DNA from: Neisseria sp. MVDL19-042950
Lineage (GTDB): Bacteria; Pseudomonadota; Gammaproteobacteria; Burkholderiales; Neisseriaceae
Assembly: GCF_030504625.1 (NCBI RefSeq)
Contig: NZ_JAUKWH010000008.1
Coordinates: forward strand, 49,053-113,052
Reading direction: 5' to 3'
Length of the DNA stretch: 64,000 nucleotides
Positions within the stretch are counted from its first letter, which is position 1. Each line of letters opens with the position of its first letter. Below the pieces are notes generated by a model. The model saw only the letters and a program-made list of their open reading frames with translations. It was not told where the DNA came from and ran no database searches. Positions 8,663-17,060 of this stretch are shown in pieces. Made by a program: the position numbers and the translations under genes.

Positions 8663-8696
8663 TTTTCAGGCCGTCTTTTCAGACGGCCTTTTTTTA
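8663..8696 (+). terminator. Terminator of the PncA-like gene
   Basis: AGGCCGTC (8668-8675) pairs with GACGGCCT (8682-8689) across a 6-nt loop, followed by seven T. This is a strong intrinsic terminator built from a DUS arm. Confidence 0.8.
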
Positions 8697-8735
8697 TCCG
8701 CACCGCAAATACGGCAAATACCCTTGTTTTCAAAC

Positions 8736-8852
8736 AAAGCGGCAGGCTGCGTGCGGGGCAAACGGTACGGAACCGATTCCGTTGCCGCTTCAGCCGGCCT
8801 GCAAAACCTTCCCTTTAAATCAAGGCGCGGCAACACCGCAGTAAAAATTACG
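8736..8852. repeat. Decayed Correia-like element
   Basis: ACGGTACGGAACCGATTCCG, then GCCGCTTCAGC, then CAAGGCGCGGCAACACCGCA followed by GTAAAAATTACG keeps the order of a Correia repeat element, but the terminal inverted repeats are lost. It fills most of the gap between the PncA-like gene and the hemolysin III gene. Confidence 0.45.
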
Positions 8853-8910
8853 TTTTTCTGCCCCAGCTATTTTACAAACGGCTTTAATGCCGCCCTGCCC
8901 GACAAAAGCC

Positions 8911-8958
8911 GAGAGGCCGTCTGAAAATGCTTGCTCTAACATTTTCAGACGGCCTCTT
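8911..8958. terminator. DUS-pair terminator after the hemolysin III gene
   Basis: GAGAGGCCGTCTGAAAAT (8911-8928) and ATTTTCAGACGGCCTCTT (8941-8958) form a long stem with a 12-nt loop at the 3' end of the minus-strand gene. Confidence 0.7.
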
Positions 8959-8970
8959 AAGCTACTGCAG

Positions 8971-9597
8971 TCAAATCACATAAAAATATACGCAAATAAA
9001 CTGCGCCAAGCTGCCGCCCAACACAAACAAATGCCAAATGCCGTGCCCGTGCTTGATCTTCGTATCGTTGATAAACCAATAAATTCCCGCACTGTACAAC
9101 AGGCCGCCGAGCACCAGCCAAAACATTCCTTCCGGCGGCAGCGTTTTTACCAGCGGATAAATCGCCACCAACACCAGCCACCCCATCAACACATACAGAA
9201 TCAGCGACAACAGCCGTTTTTCACTTTTACGGCCGATGGTCAGCTCCTGAATGATGCCAAACAAAGCCAGCCCCCATGATACGCCGAATAACGACCACCC
9301 CCACGCCCCTTGCAGCGTTACCAACGTAAACGGTGTGTAACTGCCTGCAATCAAAAGATAAATGGCGCAGTGGTCTATTTTCTGCAGCACTGCCTTCGCT
9401 TTCGGCTGAGGCACACTGTGATAGATTGTCGAACCTACATACAGCACAATCAGGCAAGTGCCGTAAGCCGCGGCACTGACCACTTTATAAACGTCCAGCG
9501 TCCCCACCGCCTTAATCAGCAGCAACACCATTCCCGTAATGGCCAATACCGCACCGGCCAAATGGCTGTATGCATTGAATCTTTCGCCTATATACAT
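8971..9597 (-). CDS. trhA: Hemolysin III (PAQR-like) family membrane protein
   Basis: A 208-residue protein with about seven predicted transmembrane helices. It has the hemolysin III/PAQR metal-site residues: Ser and His in GSTIYHSVPQ, Asp-His in KIDHCAIYLLIAGSYTPF, and the C-terminal HGIWHLFVLGG pair of histidines. The family includes bacterial TrhA/YqfA, linked to membrane-lipid homeostasis; the hemolysin name is historical. The length is normal. The gene stands alone. An AT-rich Fur-like sequence lies directly upstream of its ATG. Confidence 0.85.
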   Translation of the reverse strand: MYIGERFNAYSHLAGAVLAITGMVLLLIKAVGTLDVYKVVSAAAYGTCLIVLYVGSTIYHSVPQPKAKAVLQKIDHCAIYLLIAGSYTPFTLVTLQGAWGWSLFGVSWGLALFGIIQELTIGRKSEKRLLSLILYVLMGWLVLVAIYPLVKTLPPEGMFWLVLGGLLYSAGIYWFINDTKIKHGHGIWHLFVLGGSLAQFICVYFYVI

Positions 9598-9600
9598 AAT

Positions 9601-9619
9601 TAATAATGATTCTTATCTT
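9601..9619 (-). promoter_or_regulatory. Fur-box-like sequence before trhA
   Basis: TAATAATGATTCTTATC lies within 22 bp of the start codon and matches the 19-bp Fur consensus at about 13 positions by eye. It overlaps the expected ribosome-binding region, which lacks a clear Shine-Dalgarno sequence. The assignment is weak. Confidence 0.3.
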
Positions 9620-9683
9620 TAGAATGTGAGCAGTTTACCCGATTCAATCCGCAAACGGCAGTTTGAAAGCATAAAATCCAGTT

Positions 9684-9718
9684 AAAAAGGCCGTCTGAAA
9701 ATTTCAGACGGCCTTTTG
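9684..9718. terminator. DUS-pair terminator after lpdA
   Basis: AAAAAGGCCGTCTGAAA and TTTCAGACGGCCTTTT form a near-perfect stem with almost no loop. It lies just downstream of the minus-strand lpdA stop. Confidence 0.75.
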
Positions 9719-9726
9719 CCATTTGC

Positions 9727-11172
9727 TTAATCACCCACGCATTCGGCACATTCGGTATGCACTTCGCCCAATTTCAGCTTGCTGTTGGCATCGCGCAAAG
9801 CGGTGCGCAAACCTTCTTCGATTACCGGATGGTAGAAAGGCATATCCAGCATTTGCGGAACGGTCATCTTCTGCTGATGCGCCCATGCCAGCAAATGTGC
9901 CAGATGCTCGGCAGCCGGGCCGACGATTTCCGCACCGATAAACAATCCCGTGCCTTGCTCGGCATACACGCGCATATGGCCTTTGTTGACCAACATCACG
10001 CGGCTGCGGCCTTGGTTGCGGAACGATACTTCGCCGATAACCACGCATTCGGGGTTTTTATAACGCTCCGTCACTTGAGCGTATTTCAAGCCGATAGAAG
10101 CAATCTGCGGGCTGGTGAACACCACACCGATGGTGCTGCGGCGCAAACCGTTTTGAATATTCGGATACATGCCCGCGTTGTCGCCGGCAATCTTGCCTTG
10201 ATCGCTGGCTTCATGCAGCAGCGGCAGTTGGTTGGAAGCATCGCCTGCGATAAAGATATGCGGAATGCTGGTTTGCATGGTCAGCGGGTGGGCTTTCGGC
10301 ACACCGCGGTTATCCAATTCGATATTGATGTTTTCCAAACCGATATTGTCGACGTTCGGGTGGCGGCCTATCGCGGCCAGCAGGTAATCTGCGGTAAATA
10401 CCCCGCTTTCGCCGTTTTCAGACCAACTGATTTCCACTTCGCCCTTATCGTTCAGTTTGGCTTCGGTTTTCGCATCCAAATGCAATACCAATTCTTCGCC
10501 GAACACGGTTTTCGCTTCTTCCAATACCACCGGATCGGAAATGCCGCCAAGCATACCGCCGACACCGAAGATTTCTACTTGCACACCCAAGCGGTGCAAA
10601 GCCTGACCAAGCTCCAAGCCGATCACGCCGGGGCCGAATACGGCCACACGTTTAGGCAGGGTGTTCCATGAGAACACGTCGTCATTGATGATAACTTTAT
10701 CACCCAAAGCCTGCCATTGAGGTAATACGATAGGACGCGAACCGGTGGCGATGACGATACGGTCGGCTTTGATTTGAGTGTGGTCGTCAATTTGAACGGT
10801 ATGCTCGTCAACAAATTTGGCCGCGCCCATAATGCGTTTGTCGGCAGGCCATTCTTCCACATCGCTGACCACGAAACCCACAAAGCGGTCGCGCTCGGAT
10901 TTCACGCGGTTCATCACTTCTTCGCCGTTCACGGTAACGCTGCTTTTATCCAAATGAACGCCGAACGGATCGGTATGCAGGGCATGATGGCGTGCCTCGG
11001 CAGCGGCAATCAGCAGTTTGGACGGCATACAGCCCACGCGGGCGCAAGTGGTGCCGAAAGTGTGGCTTTCGATCAGATAAACATTGTCGGTATGCAAACG
11101 CGCATTACGGAACGCACCCATGCCGGCAGTTCCGCCGCCGATTACCACAACGTCAGCTTGAATCTGTTTCAT
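9727..11172 (-). CDS. lpdA: Dihydrolipoamide dehydrogenase-like flavoprotein
   Basis: The 481-residue protein is a class I pyridine nucleotide-disulfide oxidoreductase. It has an N-terminal FAD site (VVVIGGGTAGMGAF) and the redox disulfide TTCARVGCMPSK. The NAD site is VAVFGPGVIGLELGQAL and the second FAD motif is IFIAGDASNQ. The C-terminal His-Glu pair (FYHPVIEEGLRTAL) donates to the partner subunit. It lacks a lipoyl domain. It follows the peroxiredoxin-glutaredoxin gene in the same direction. I recall the same pairing in meningococcus (NMB0946/NMB0947), so a role as electron donor in peroxide defence is likely, besides or instead of a dehydrogenase complex. The C-terminus carries an unusual Cys pair (ECAECVGD). 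Confidence 0.88.
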   Translation of the reverse strand: MKQIQADVVVIGGGTAGMGAFRNARLHTDNVYLIESHTFGTTCARVGCMPSKLLIAAAEARHHALHTDPFGVHLDKSSVTVNGEEVMNRVKSERDRFVGFVVSDVEEWPADKRIMGAAKFVDEHTVQIDDHTQIKADRIVIATGSRPIVLPQWQALGDKVIINDDVFSWNTLPKRVAVFGPGVIGLELGQALHRLGVQVEIFGVGGMLGGISDPVVLEEAKTVFGEELVLHLDAKTEAKLNDKGEVEISWSENGESGVFTADYLLAAIGRHPNVDNIGLENINIELDNRGVPKAHPLTMQTSIPHIFIAGDASNQLPLLHEASDQGKIAGDNAGMYPNIQNGLRRSTIGVVFTSPQIASIGLKYAQVTERYKNPECVVIGEVSFRNQGRSRVMLVNKGHMRVYAEQGTGLFIGAEIVGPAAEHLAHLLAWAHQQKMTVPQMLDMPFYHPVIEEGLRTALRDANSKLKLGEVHTECAECVGD

Positions 11173-11217
11173 ATTGTTTTTCCTTCGATGGGCGGTTTCC
11201 CGCCGCTAAAACTAAGA

Positions 11218-11265
11218 GTTATTCAGGCAGTATCGTCCGTATCGGCCCGCGACTGCCTGAATAAC
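11218..11265. terminator. Hairpin between the peroxiredoxin gene and lpdA
   Basis: GTTATTCAGGCAG (11218-11230) pairs perfectly with CTGCCTGAATAAC (11253-11265) across a 22-nt loop. The arm contains CTGCCTGAA, the core of another uptake-sequence dialect (AGGCTGCCTGAA). It could attenuate read-through into lpdA. Confidence 0.5.
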
Positions 11266-11350
11266 CCTTAAGCTATTCAGATGGGCCGTCTGAAAGCGAA
11301 CTTTAGTGAGCTTCGCTAAAACGGCCCGGTTCGTACATCAACTAATCAGA

Positions 11351-12088
11351 TTAGTTTTTAGCCAGATAGGCTTCCAAATCTTCGCTGCCGCCGATGTATT
11401 TACCGCCGATAAATACTTGCGGAGCGGTTGCTTTACCGGTGATGGCGCGTACGGAAACGATGCTGGTATCTTTGCCCAATACGATTTCTTCGTAAGCCAA
11501 ACCTTTAGCTTCCAATGCCGCTTTGGCTTTGGCACAGAATTGGCAACCGGGTTTGGTGAAGATGGCCACAGATTCTTGAGCTTTCCAGTTCGGAGCAACG
11601 TATTTCAACATAGTGTCGGCATCGGAAACTTCAAAGGGGTCGCCTTCTTTTTCCGGCTCGATAAACATTTTTTCGATTTTGCCGTCGTTTACCAGCATAG
11701 AGTAACGCCAAGAGCGTTTGCCGAAGCCCAAGTTGTCTTTGTCAACCAGCATGCCCATGCCTTCGGTGAATTCACCGTTGCCGTCCGGAACCATGATGAT
11801 GTTGTCGGACTCTTCGTCGGCCGCCCAAGCGTTCATTACGAAAGTGTCGTTCACAGATACGCACAAAATGCTGTCTACGCCGTTTTCTTTAAACGCTTTG
11901 GCCAGCTCGTTGTAGCGGGGCAGGTGGGTAGAAGAACAAGTGGGGGTAAATGCGCCCGGTAAAGAGAACACTACTACTTTTTTACCTTTGAACAAATCAT
12001 CGGTAGAAACATCTTTCCAAGAATCACCAACGCGGGTGTGGAATACAACGCTCGGTACTTGCTGACCGGTACGATCTACTAAAGCCAT
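11351..12088 (-). CDS. Hybrid peroxiredoxin-glutaredoxin
   Basis: The 245-residue protein fuses two domains. Residues 1-165 are a Prx5-type peroxiredoxin with the peroxidatic cysteine in [14 protein letters not shown]. Residues 170-245 are a glutaredoxin with CQFC as the active site ([16 protein letters not shown]) and the GSH-binding TAPQVFIGG. It reduces peroxides using glutathione with its own glutaredoxin domain as electron relay. Such fusions are known in Haemophilus and Neisseria. The start [13 protein letters not shown] has a GGAGT-like site seven bases ahead. lpdA follows it on the same strand. Confidence 0.95.
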   Translation of the reverse strand: MALVDRTGQQVPSVVFHTRVGDSWKDVSTDDLFKGKKVVVFSLPGAFTPTCSSTHLPRYNELAKAFKENGVDSILCVSVNDTFVMNAWAADEESDNIIMVPDGNGEFTEGMGMLVDKDNLGFGKRSWRYSMLVNDGKIEKMFIEPEKEGDPFEVSDADTMLKYVAPNWKAQESVAIFTKPGCQFCAKAKAALEAKGLAYEEIVLGKDTSIVSVRAITGKATAPQVFIGGKYIGGSEDLEAYLAKN

Positions 12089-12397
12089 TTTGATACTCCT
12101 GTCTTTAAAACGTTTAAATGAAAGGGATTAAACATAAATCGGAAAGAAAGATTTTAACTTATGTTTTTCAATCTGAATGATTTATAGTTCAAATAATGTA
12201 CATTACGAAAAACTATGCCATTACTTTAAACACAACCAGACCAGAATAAACATATAAGGCTGCCTCATAAATAAAGCCAGTATGTTTTACGGAAATTTAC
12301 AGACTCCCCTGACTCGCACCACACCCGCCCAACTCTACTTTTCAGACAGCCTTTTTTCCTTTATATTCAAAACCGTATCAACTTAAGGCAAATCGTC
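12089..12397. other. Divergent intergenic region between the peroxiredoxin and NlpC genes
   Basis: AT-rich on the peroxiredoxin side, where its promoter must lie. A GC-richer stretch near 12295-12350 ends in a variant DUS (AGGCTGTCTGAA, inverse). I could not define an OxyR site by eye. Confidence 0.5.
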
Positions 12398-12925
12398 GTG
12401 AACATCCTGCATAAAACCCTTTTCATCGGCTGTTCCCTGTTATTGCTTGCCGCTTGCGGCGGCAGCCCGAAAACACCCCTCAGAAACAAAGCCGGGCAAA
12501 CCGCCCGCAAGGTGCAACCGGTGCGCATTACCCATATCGACCGCGAACAAGGCGCTCAAGAATTGATGCTGCACAGTATCGATTTGATCGGCACACCTTA
12601 CCGTTACGGCGGCAGCACTACGGCCGCCGGCTTCGATTGCAGCGGCATGGTTCAGTTTGTGTATAAAAATGCCTTGAATGTCAACCTGCCCCGCACCGCC
12701 CGCGATATGGCCGCCGCTTCCCGCCCTATTCCGCAAGGCCGTCTGAAAACAGGCGATCTCGTCTTCTTCAACACCGGCGGTTTGAGCAAATATTCGCACG
12801 TCGGCATGTATATCGGTAACGGCGAATTCATTCATGCGCCGTCCAGCCGCGGCGTGATACGCACCGAGAAACTCGACAGCCCATACTATTCGAAGCGGTT
12901 TATCGGCGCGCATACGTTTTTCTGA
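12398..12925 (+). CDS. NlpC/P60 family lipoprotein (peptidoglycan hydrolase)
   Basis: The 175-residue protein begins with GTG and has AAGGC about eight bases before it. It has a lipoprotein signal with lipobox LLAAC (cysteine 20). The rest is an NlpC/P60 domain with the catalytic cysteine in FDCSGMVQFVYKN, the histidine in YSHVGMYIGN and a third polar residue in FIHAPSS. These are periplasmic or outer-membrane D,L-endopeptidases that cut peptide stems of the cell wall (E. coli Spr/MepS group). The length is typical. It stands alone with a DUS inside the coding region (GRLKTGDLVF). Confidence 0.92.
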   Translation: MNILHKTLFIGCSLLLLAACGGSPKTPLRNKAGQTARKVQPVRITHIDREQGAQELMLHSIDLIGTPYRYGGSTTAAGFDCSGMVQFVYKNALNVNLPRTARDMAAASRPIPQGRLKTGDLVFFNTGGLSKYSHVGMYIGNGEFIHAPSSRGVIRTEKLDSPYYSKRFIGAHTFF

Positions 12926-13081
12926 CAAGAACAGCACCATCCGATGAGCAGATAATGGTTTTCAGACAGCCTAAAAAGCCGTATTTCAGATTTTTCAGAG
13001 CTTTTCATTATAAATAATGCAAAAGCCAGCTTCTGGCTGTATCATTAGATATTTGTCCAACCTAGTATCCGCTGTTTTAAT

Positions 13082-13615
13082 ATGAAAGTATTAAGCGATT
13101 TAATCGCCGTTATCCTGTTTTTCCTTACTTATACCTTTACCAAAAATATCGTTTGGGCAACAGCCGTTGCATTAGTCATCGGCGTGTTGCAGGCTTCGTT
13201 CACATGGATGAAGCACAAAAAACTCGATACCATGCAATGGGTAAGTTTGGTTTTAATTGTCGTGTTCGGCGGAGCCACCATTGTATTGCGCGATGCCCGT
13301 TTCATTATGTGGAAACCGACCCTGCTGTTTTGGTTCGGTGCACTGGCATTGGGCATCAGCCACGCCCTAAACAAAAGTGGCCTCAAAGCCATGCTGGGCA
13401 AAGAATTGAAACTCAACGACAATATTTGGCGCAAGCTCACTTGGGCATGGATTGCTTTTTTAATCTTCATGGGCGCGGCCAATCTTGCCGTTGCCTATAC
13501 TTTCTCTGAAGCCCAATGGGTGAACTACAAACTCTTCGGCTCCACCGGCTTGATGATCGTATTCTTTATCGGACAAGGCCTTTACCTGAGCCGCCATTTA
13601 CCGCAGGAGAATTGA
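13082..13615 (+). CDS. yciB: Inner membrane-spanning protein YciB (septation protein A)
   Basis: A 177-residue protein with about five transmembrane helices. The features FFLTYTFTKNIVWATA, FGGATIVLRDARFIMWKPT and NDNIWRKLTWAW are characteristic of YciB/IspA. It is linked to cell envelope integrity and septation. It begins a cluster yciB-yciI-bolA-ppiC-ppiC in which genes are 4 bp apart or overlapping. I recall the same order in meningococcus (NMB0342-0345). A small stem-loop (AGCCAG/CTGGCT at 13024-13038) lies in its leader. Confidence 0.93.
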   Translation: MKVLSDLIAVILFFLTYTFTKNIVWATAVALVIGVLQASFTWMKHKKLDTMQWVSLVLIVVFGGATIVLRDARFIMWKPTLLFWFGALALGISHALNKSGLKAMLGKELKLNDNIWRKLTWAWIAFLIFMGAANLAVAYTFSEAQWVNYKLFGSTGLMIVFFIGQGLYLSRHLPQEN

Positions 13616-13619
13616 TTTT

Positions 13620-13910
13620 ATGGAATATTACATGTTGCTCGCCACCGACGGCGACGACACGCACGAAGCACGCGCCGAAGCGCGTCCGGCCCACTTGGCA
13701 CGTTTGGAAGCCCTGCAAGCCGAAGGCCGCCTGCTCACCGCCGGCCCCACACCGCTCCCCGACGAACCGGAACGCGTTTCAGGCAGTCTGATCATTGCAA
13801 AATTCGCCTCATTAGATGACGCGCAAGTATGGGCGGAACAGGACCCGTATGTAGATGCCGGCGTGTACAGCGAAATCCTGATCAAACCTTTTAAAGCCGT
13901 ATTCAAATAA
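13620..13910 (+). CDS. YciI family protein
   Basis: The 96-residue protein starts MEYYMLLATDGDDTHEARAE, four bases after yciB. It is a small ferredoxin-like-fold YciI/YCII domain: the conserved His-Asp-containing start is followed by RPAHLARLEALQAEGRLLTAGP and DAQVWAEQDPYVDAGVYSEI. The biochemical role of stand-alone YciI proteins is not established. Its stop overlaps the bolA start by one base, so all three genes are probably co-transcribed. Confidence 0.9.
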   Translation: MEYYMLLATDGDDTHEARAEARPAHLARLEALQAEGRLLTAGPTPLPDEPERVSGSLIIAKFASLDDAQVWAEQDPYVDAGVYSEILIKPFKAVFK

Positions 13911-14191
13911 TGAACATGGAACAGATTATCGAAGGCCGTCTGAACACCTTGGCACCCCAAGTGTTCGAATTCCGCGATGACAGCCACCTTCATGCCGGGC
14001 ACGCAGGCAATACCGGCGGCGGACACTACGCCGTTTTGGTTGTCAGCGAAACCTTTGCTGGCGTAAACCGTGTTAACCGCCAACGCATGGTAAAAGAACT
14101 GTTGCACGACTTATTTTCAGACGGCCTGATACACGCCTTAAGCATTAAAGCGGCCACGCCCGACGAATATTTCAACCATCCCAACCCTTAA
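13910..14191 (+). CDS. BolA/IbaG family protein
   Basis: The 93-residue protein overlaps the yciI stop by one base (TAATG). A second ATG two codons later is also possible. It has the BolA features: a conserved H in DDSHLHAGHAG and the FxGxxRVxRQRMV-like segment FAGVNRVNRQRMVKELL, followed by HALSIKAATPDEY. BolA proteins partner with monothiol glutaredoxins in iron-sulfur and iron handling and affect cell shape. A DUS falls inside the frame (LFSDGL). Confidence 0.93.
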   Translation: MNMEQIIEGRLNTLAPQVFEFRDDSHLHAGHAGNTGGGHYAVLVVSETFAGVNRVNRQRMVKELLHDLFSDGLIHALSIKAATPDEYFNHPNP

Positions 14192-14208
14192 AATTTAAAG
14201 AGCTCCCC

Positions 14209-15081
14209 ATGAAAAAAACCTATTTAATTTCTGCACTGATGTTAACCGTCTTCGCCGGCAGTTTGGCTGCTAAAACTCTGGTTACCGTGAACGGCACACC
14301 GATCGACAGCAAAACCATTGACGAACAAATAAAAATGCTGCGAAGCCAAAACAAACAAATCCAAGACACCCCCATACTGCGCCGCGACTTGATTGAACGT
14401 CAGGTAATGCTGACGTTGACCAACCAAGAAGCCAAGCACCTCAAACTAGATCAAGGTGCCGAATACAAACAAGTGCTCGAACAAGCCCGTGCTGCCGCCA
14501 AGCAGCAAGGAGCCGACAAACAGCCTCAGTTCAAACAACAATGGGCAGCCTACGAAAGCGAATTATTGCATCAAGCATTTATCACCCATGTAGTCCGCAC
14601 CAATCCGGTTAAAGAAAGCGATGCCAAAGCTGCCTACGACGACTACAGCAAATTTTACAAAGGCAGCCAAGAAATCCAAATGGGCGAAATCATTACCCGC
14701 AGCAGCGGCGATGCCCAAAAAGCCATTGATGCCCTGAAAGCCAAGCAAAGCTTCAAAACCGTCGCCACCCGCTACACCATTGACCCGCAAGGCAAGAAGA
14801 GTGGCGGCATTGCCCCGATTTACGCCAACCTGAAAGACTTGGAAGTCAACGCCCCTACGCTTTACGCCGCGGTTAAAGACCTGAACAAAGGCGGCTACAC
14901 ACAACCGATAGAAAGCGACGACGGTTTGCTCGGCATATTTTATGTAAACGACAAACGCGCTTTCAATGTTCCTTCTTATGAAAGCGCCAAAAACAACCTG
15001 ATGCAAGATTTGCAAGCCGCCCGCGTTGAAGCCGCCATCCAAGCCTTGTATCAAAAAGCCAAAATTCAGAACGCAAAATAA
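14209..15081 (+). CDS. Periplasmic parvulin-type peptidyl-prolyl isomerase/chaperone (first copy)
   Basis: The 290-residue protein has a Sec signal peptide (MKKTYLISALMLTVFAGSLA, cleavage near AKT), a SurA-like N-terminal helical domain (residues 25-140) and a PpiC-type rotamase domain at about 155-255 (QEIQMGEIITRSSGDAQKAI to GGYTQPIESDDGLLGIFYV). It resembles Campylobacter PEB4/CBF2 and the meningococcal cell-binding factor. It should help outer-membrane proteins fold in the periplasm. The usual parvulin histidine at the start of the domain is replaced (MGEII), so isomerase activity may be weak. A second, shorter paralogue follows 21 bp downstream. Confidence 0.88.
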   Translation: MKKTYLISALMLTVFAGSLAAKTLVTVNGTPIDSKTIDEQIKMLRSQNKQIQDTPILRRDLIERQVMLTLTNQEAKHLKLDQGAEYKQVLEQARAAAKQQGADKQPQFKQQWAAYESELLHQAFITHVVRTNPVKESDAKAAYDDYSKFYKGSQEIQMGEIITRSSGDAQKAIDALKAKQSFKTVATRYTIDPQGKKSGGIAPIYANLKDLEVNAPTLYAAVKDLNKGGYTQPIESDDGLLGIFYVNDKRAFNVPSYESAKNNLMQDLQAARVEAAIQALYQKAKIQNAK

Positions 15082-15102
15082 GTCTGAACCGGAAACCGAC
15101 AA

Positions 15103-15861
15103 ATGAAACGCAAATACACCATTTTGATGAGTGCCATAATCGCAGTTACTGCCGGATTTGCGATTGCCAAGGTTCCCGAAATCGAACGCGGGCGCATTGA
15201 CAGCATGGTGGCCCAAGTGCTGAAACAGGGCGACAACACCCCCCATTCCACTCAAAAACCCGACGGCGCAGCCATCCGCAAAAATGTGATTGTCCAGCTG
15301 CAAAGTTTTGAAGTGCTGAAAAACGAAGCCTTCAAAATCGGTCTGAACAAAGACCCCGAAGTACAAAACCAGTGGAAAAATCTGGAAGCCCAGTTTTACG
15401 CTTCGCAATATGCCGCCTATTTGGAGCGCAACACCCAAGTGAGCGAAGCCGACCTGCGTGCGGCCTATGACCGACAAACCAATATGGTAAAACTCCAGCA
15501 AGTGCAATTTACTACGACGGCGGAAGCCCGCAGAGCACAAGAATTGCTGCTGAAAGGTTTGTCGTTCGAAGAACTGATGAAACGCCATCCCAACCCCGAA
15601 CAGGAATTTGACGAGTTCATTTTCCCGCAACAACTTCCACCCGAATTGGGTCAAGTAATTGCCCCGATGACCCGCGGCCAAGTTACTGGCGAGCCTGTGA
15701 AATTCAACGGCAAATTCTATCTGTTCAAACTGGCCGCCGTGGAACGCAGCCCCGAAGCGCCACCGTTTGCTCAAATCAAAGACCAGCTTACCTTTCAGGC
15801 CAAACAACAGAAGGTTCAAGAGCAAATCGAAAAACTGCTGAAAGAAAACGGCGTGAAGTAA
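15103..15861 (+). CDS. Periplasmic parvulin-like chaperone (second, tandem copy)
   Basis: The 252-residue protein has a signal-like start (MKRKYTILMSAIIAVTAGFA) and the same overall plan as the preceding gene: an N-terminal helical region, EADLRAAYDRQTNMVKLQQV, then a shortened rotamase-like domain (EARRAQELLLKGLSFEELMK to GEPVKFNGKFYLFKLAAVE). Sequence identity to the first copy is low. Several parvulin core residues are not visible, so it may be a pure chaperone. It shares the operon and ends in a DUS-pair terminator. Confidence 0.82.
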   Translation: MKRKYTILMSAIIAVTAGFAIAKVPEIERGRIDSMVAQVLKQGDNTPHSTQKPDGAAIRKNVIVQLQSFEVLKNEAFKIGLNKDPEVQNQWKNLEAQFYASQYAAYLERNTQVSEADLRAAYDRQTNMVKLQQVQFTTTAEARRAQELLLKGLSFEELMKRHPNPEQEFDEFIFPQQLPPELGQVIAPMTRGQVTGEPVKFNGKFYLFKLAAVERSPEAPPFAQIKDQLTFQAKQQKVQEQIEKLLKENGVK

Positions 15862-15877
15862 TCCTTTCCGTTTCCCA

Positions 15878-15917
15878 CAGGCCGTCTGAAAACACCGTCT
15901 TGTTTTCAGACGGCCTG
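15878..15917 (+). terminator. DUS-pair terminator closing the yciB-ppiC operon
   Basis: CAGGCCGTCTGAAAACA (15878-15894) and TGTTTTCAGACGGCCTG (15901-15917) form a 17-bp stem with a 6-nt loop. Confidence 0.8.
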
Positions 15918-16031
15918 TCCGCTTGCCTGCACACCCGAAACCGACACTGTAACACACCGCTTCCTTCAAAATCAAAACAACTGTTTTCTTGACAAGAACA
16001 CCTGCCGATAAGATAATCCAAAAATTCATTG

Positions 16032-16110
16032 CAACCGTTTTATACGGTTGAACATATTTCTACGGCAGCCGAACCATGCCGTTTCGTTAGGAGGTGATGT
16101 TTTACATCAC
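16032..16110 (+). promoter_or_regulatory. Structured rpsU leader with two hairpins
   Basis: CAACCGT/ACGGTTG (16032-16050) and GTGATGT/ACATCAC (16094-16110) are perfect short hairpins. The second begins in AGGAGGTGAT (16089-16098), a near-perfect anti-Shine-Dalgarno complement that is far from the rpsU start. A ribosome or S21 feedback site is conceivable. The interval 15918-16215 has no other gene. Confidence 0.35.
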
Positions 16111-16215
16111 GGCGCGTATCCCGCCGCAAAAGCGATACGACAACGAATCAACCCTATTTTAGAAAGGCCGTCTGAAAACAGGCTGCCTCAAACGAATTTA
16201 TTTAAGGAAATAAAA

Positions 16216-16428
16216 ATGCCCGCTATCCGCGTAAAAGAAAACGAACCTTTTGAAGTTGCCATGCGCCGTTTCAAACGCGCCGTGGAAAAAACCGGCCTGT
16301 TAACCGAACTGCGTGCCCGTGAAGCTTATGAAAAGCCGACTACCGAGCGCAAACGCAAAAAAGCCGCTGCTGCAAAACGCCTGCAAAAACGTCTACGCAG
16401 CCAACAACTGCCTCCCAAAATGTACTAA
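16216..16428 (+). CDS. rpsU: 30S ribosomal protein S21
   Basis: The 70-residue protein [20 protein letters not shown] has the normal S21 length and its basic C-terminal tail ([17 protein letters not shown]). The frame extends upstream, but AAGGAA seven bases before this ATG fixes the start. S21 joins the platform of the small subunit and helps start translation. It opens the rpsU-yqeY-dnaG-rpoD macromolecular-synthesis cluster. Confidence 0.98.
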   Translation: MPAIRVKENEPFEVAMRRFKRAVEKTGLLTELRAREAYEKPTTERKRKKAAAAKRLQKRLRSQQLPPKMY

Positions 16429-16460
16429 TTACAGGCTTTACTCTGTAATCTAAGCAAGAC

Positions 16461-16491
16461 ACACCGTAAGGCTCTGCCCTGCGGTGTTTTT
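16461..16491 (+). terminator. rpsU terminator
   Basis: ACACCGTAAGG pairs with CCCTGCGGTGT (two bulges) followed by five T. It probably lets S21 be made in excess over the downstream primase and sigma factor. Confidence 0.7.
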
Positions 16492-16557
16492 GCCTTTATC
16501 GTATTGTTCCGGCATCATACATATATCCTTCAACCCGACTTTCAAAGCGAGCACGCC

Positions 16558-17004
16558 ATGAACCTGAAAGAGCAACTTACCGAAGACATGAAAACCGCCA
16601 TGCGCAACAAAGACAGCATCACTCTATCTACCGTGCGCCTGATCAATGCCGCTATCAAACAATATGAAGTCGACGAGCGGAGCGAAGCCGATGATGCCAA
16701 AATCACCGCCATCCTGACCAAAATGGTCAAACAACGCAAAGACAGCGCCAAAATCTACACCGATGCCGGCCGCAATGATTTGGCCGACAAAGAAAATGCC
16801 GAAATCGACGTACTCAACCGCTATCTGCCGCAGATGATGTCTGCCGACGAAATCCGTGCCGCCGTCGATGCCGCCATCGCTCAAACCGGCGCGTCCGGCA
16901 TGGCCGACATGGGTAAAGTCATGGGCATTTTGAAAACCGATCTTGCCGGCAAAGCCGACATAGGCGAAGTCAACAAAATCCTAAAAGCGGCACTTACCGC
17001 CTAA
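16558..17004 (+). CDS. yqeY: GatB/YqeY domain protein
   Basis: The 148-residue protein starts MNLKEQLTEDMKTAMRNKDS. An upstream in-frame start exists but this is the family N-terminus. It shows the YqeY sequence ITLSTVRLINAAIKQYEVDE and the C-terminal IGEVNKILKAAL helix shared with the tail of GatB, the tRNA amidotransferase subunit that contacts tRNA. Its own function is not established. It lies between rpsU and dnaG, its usual neighbours. Confidence 0.94.
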   Translation: MNLKEQLTEDMKTAMRNKDSITLSTVRLINAAIKQYEVDERSEADDAKITAILTKMVKQRKDSAKIYTDAGRNDLADKENAEIDVLNRYLPQMMSADEIRAAVDAAIAQTGASGMADMGKVMGILKTDLAGKADIGEVNKILKAALTA

Positions 17005-17014
17005 CACATAAGCA

Positions 17015-17046
17015 GAGGCCGCCTGAAAAAGTTTTCAGACGGCCTC
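17015..17046 (+). terminator. DUS-pair hairpin between yqeY and dnaG
   Basis: GAGGCCGCCTGAAAA pairs with TTTTCAGACGGCCTC; the upstream copy has one variant base (GCCGCC). It ends 14 bp before the dnaG start and may reduce read-through. Confidence 0.6.
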
Positions 17047-17060
17047 CGACAGACAAAACC

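Noticed and set aside
14563..16029. A 488-codon open frame on the minus strand
   Set aside because: It lies antisense to the two parvulin-type genes, which have signal peptides, ribosome-binding sites and family features. The antisense frame is a composition effect of GC-biased codons.
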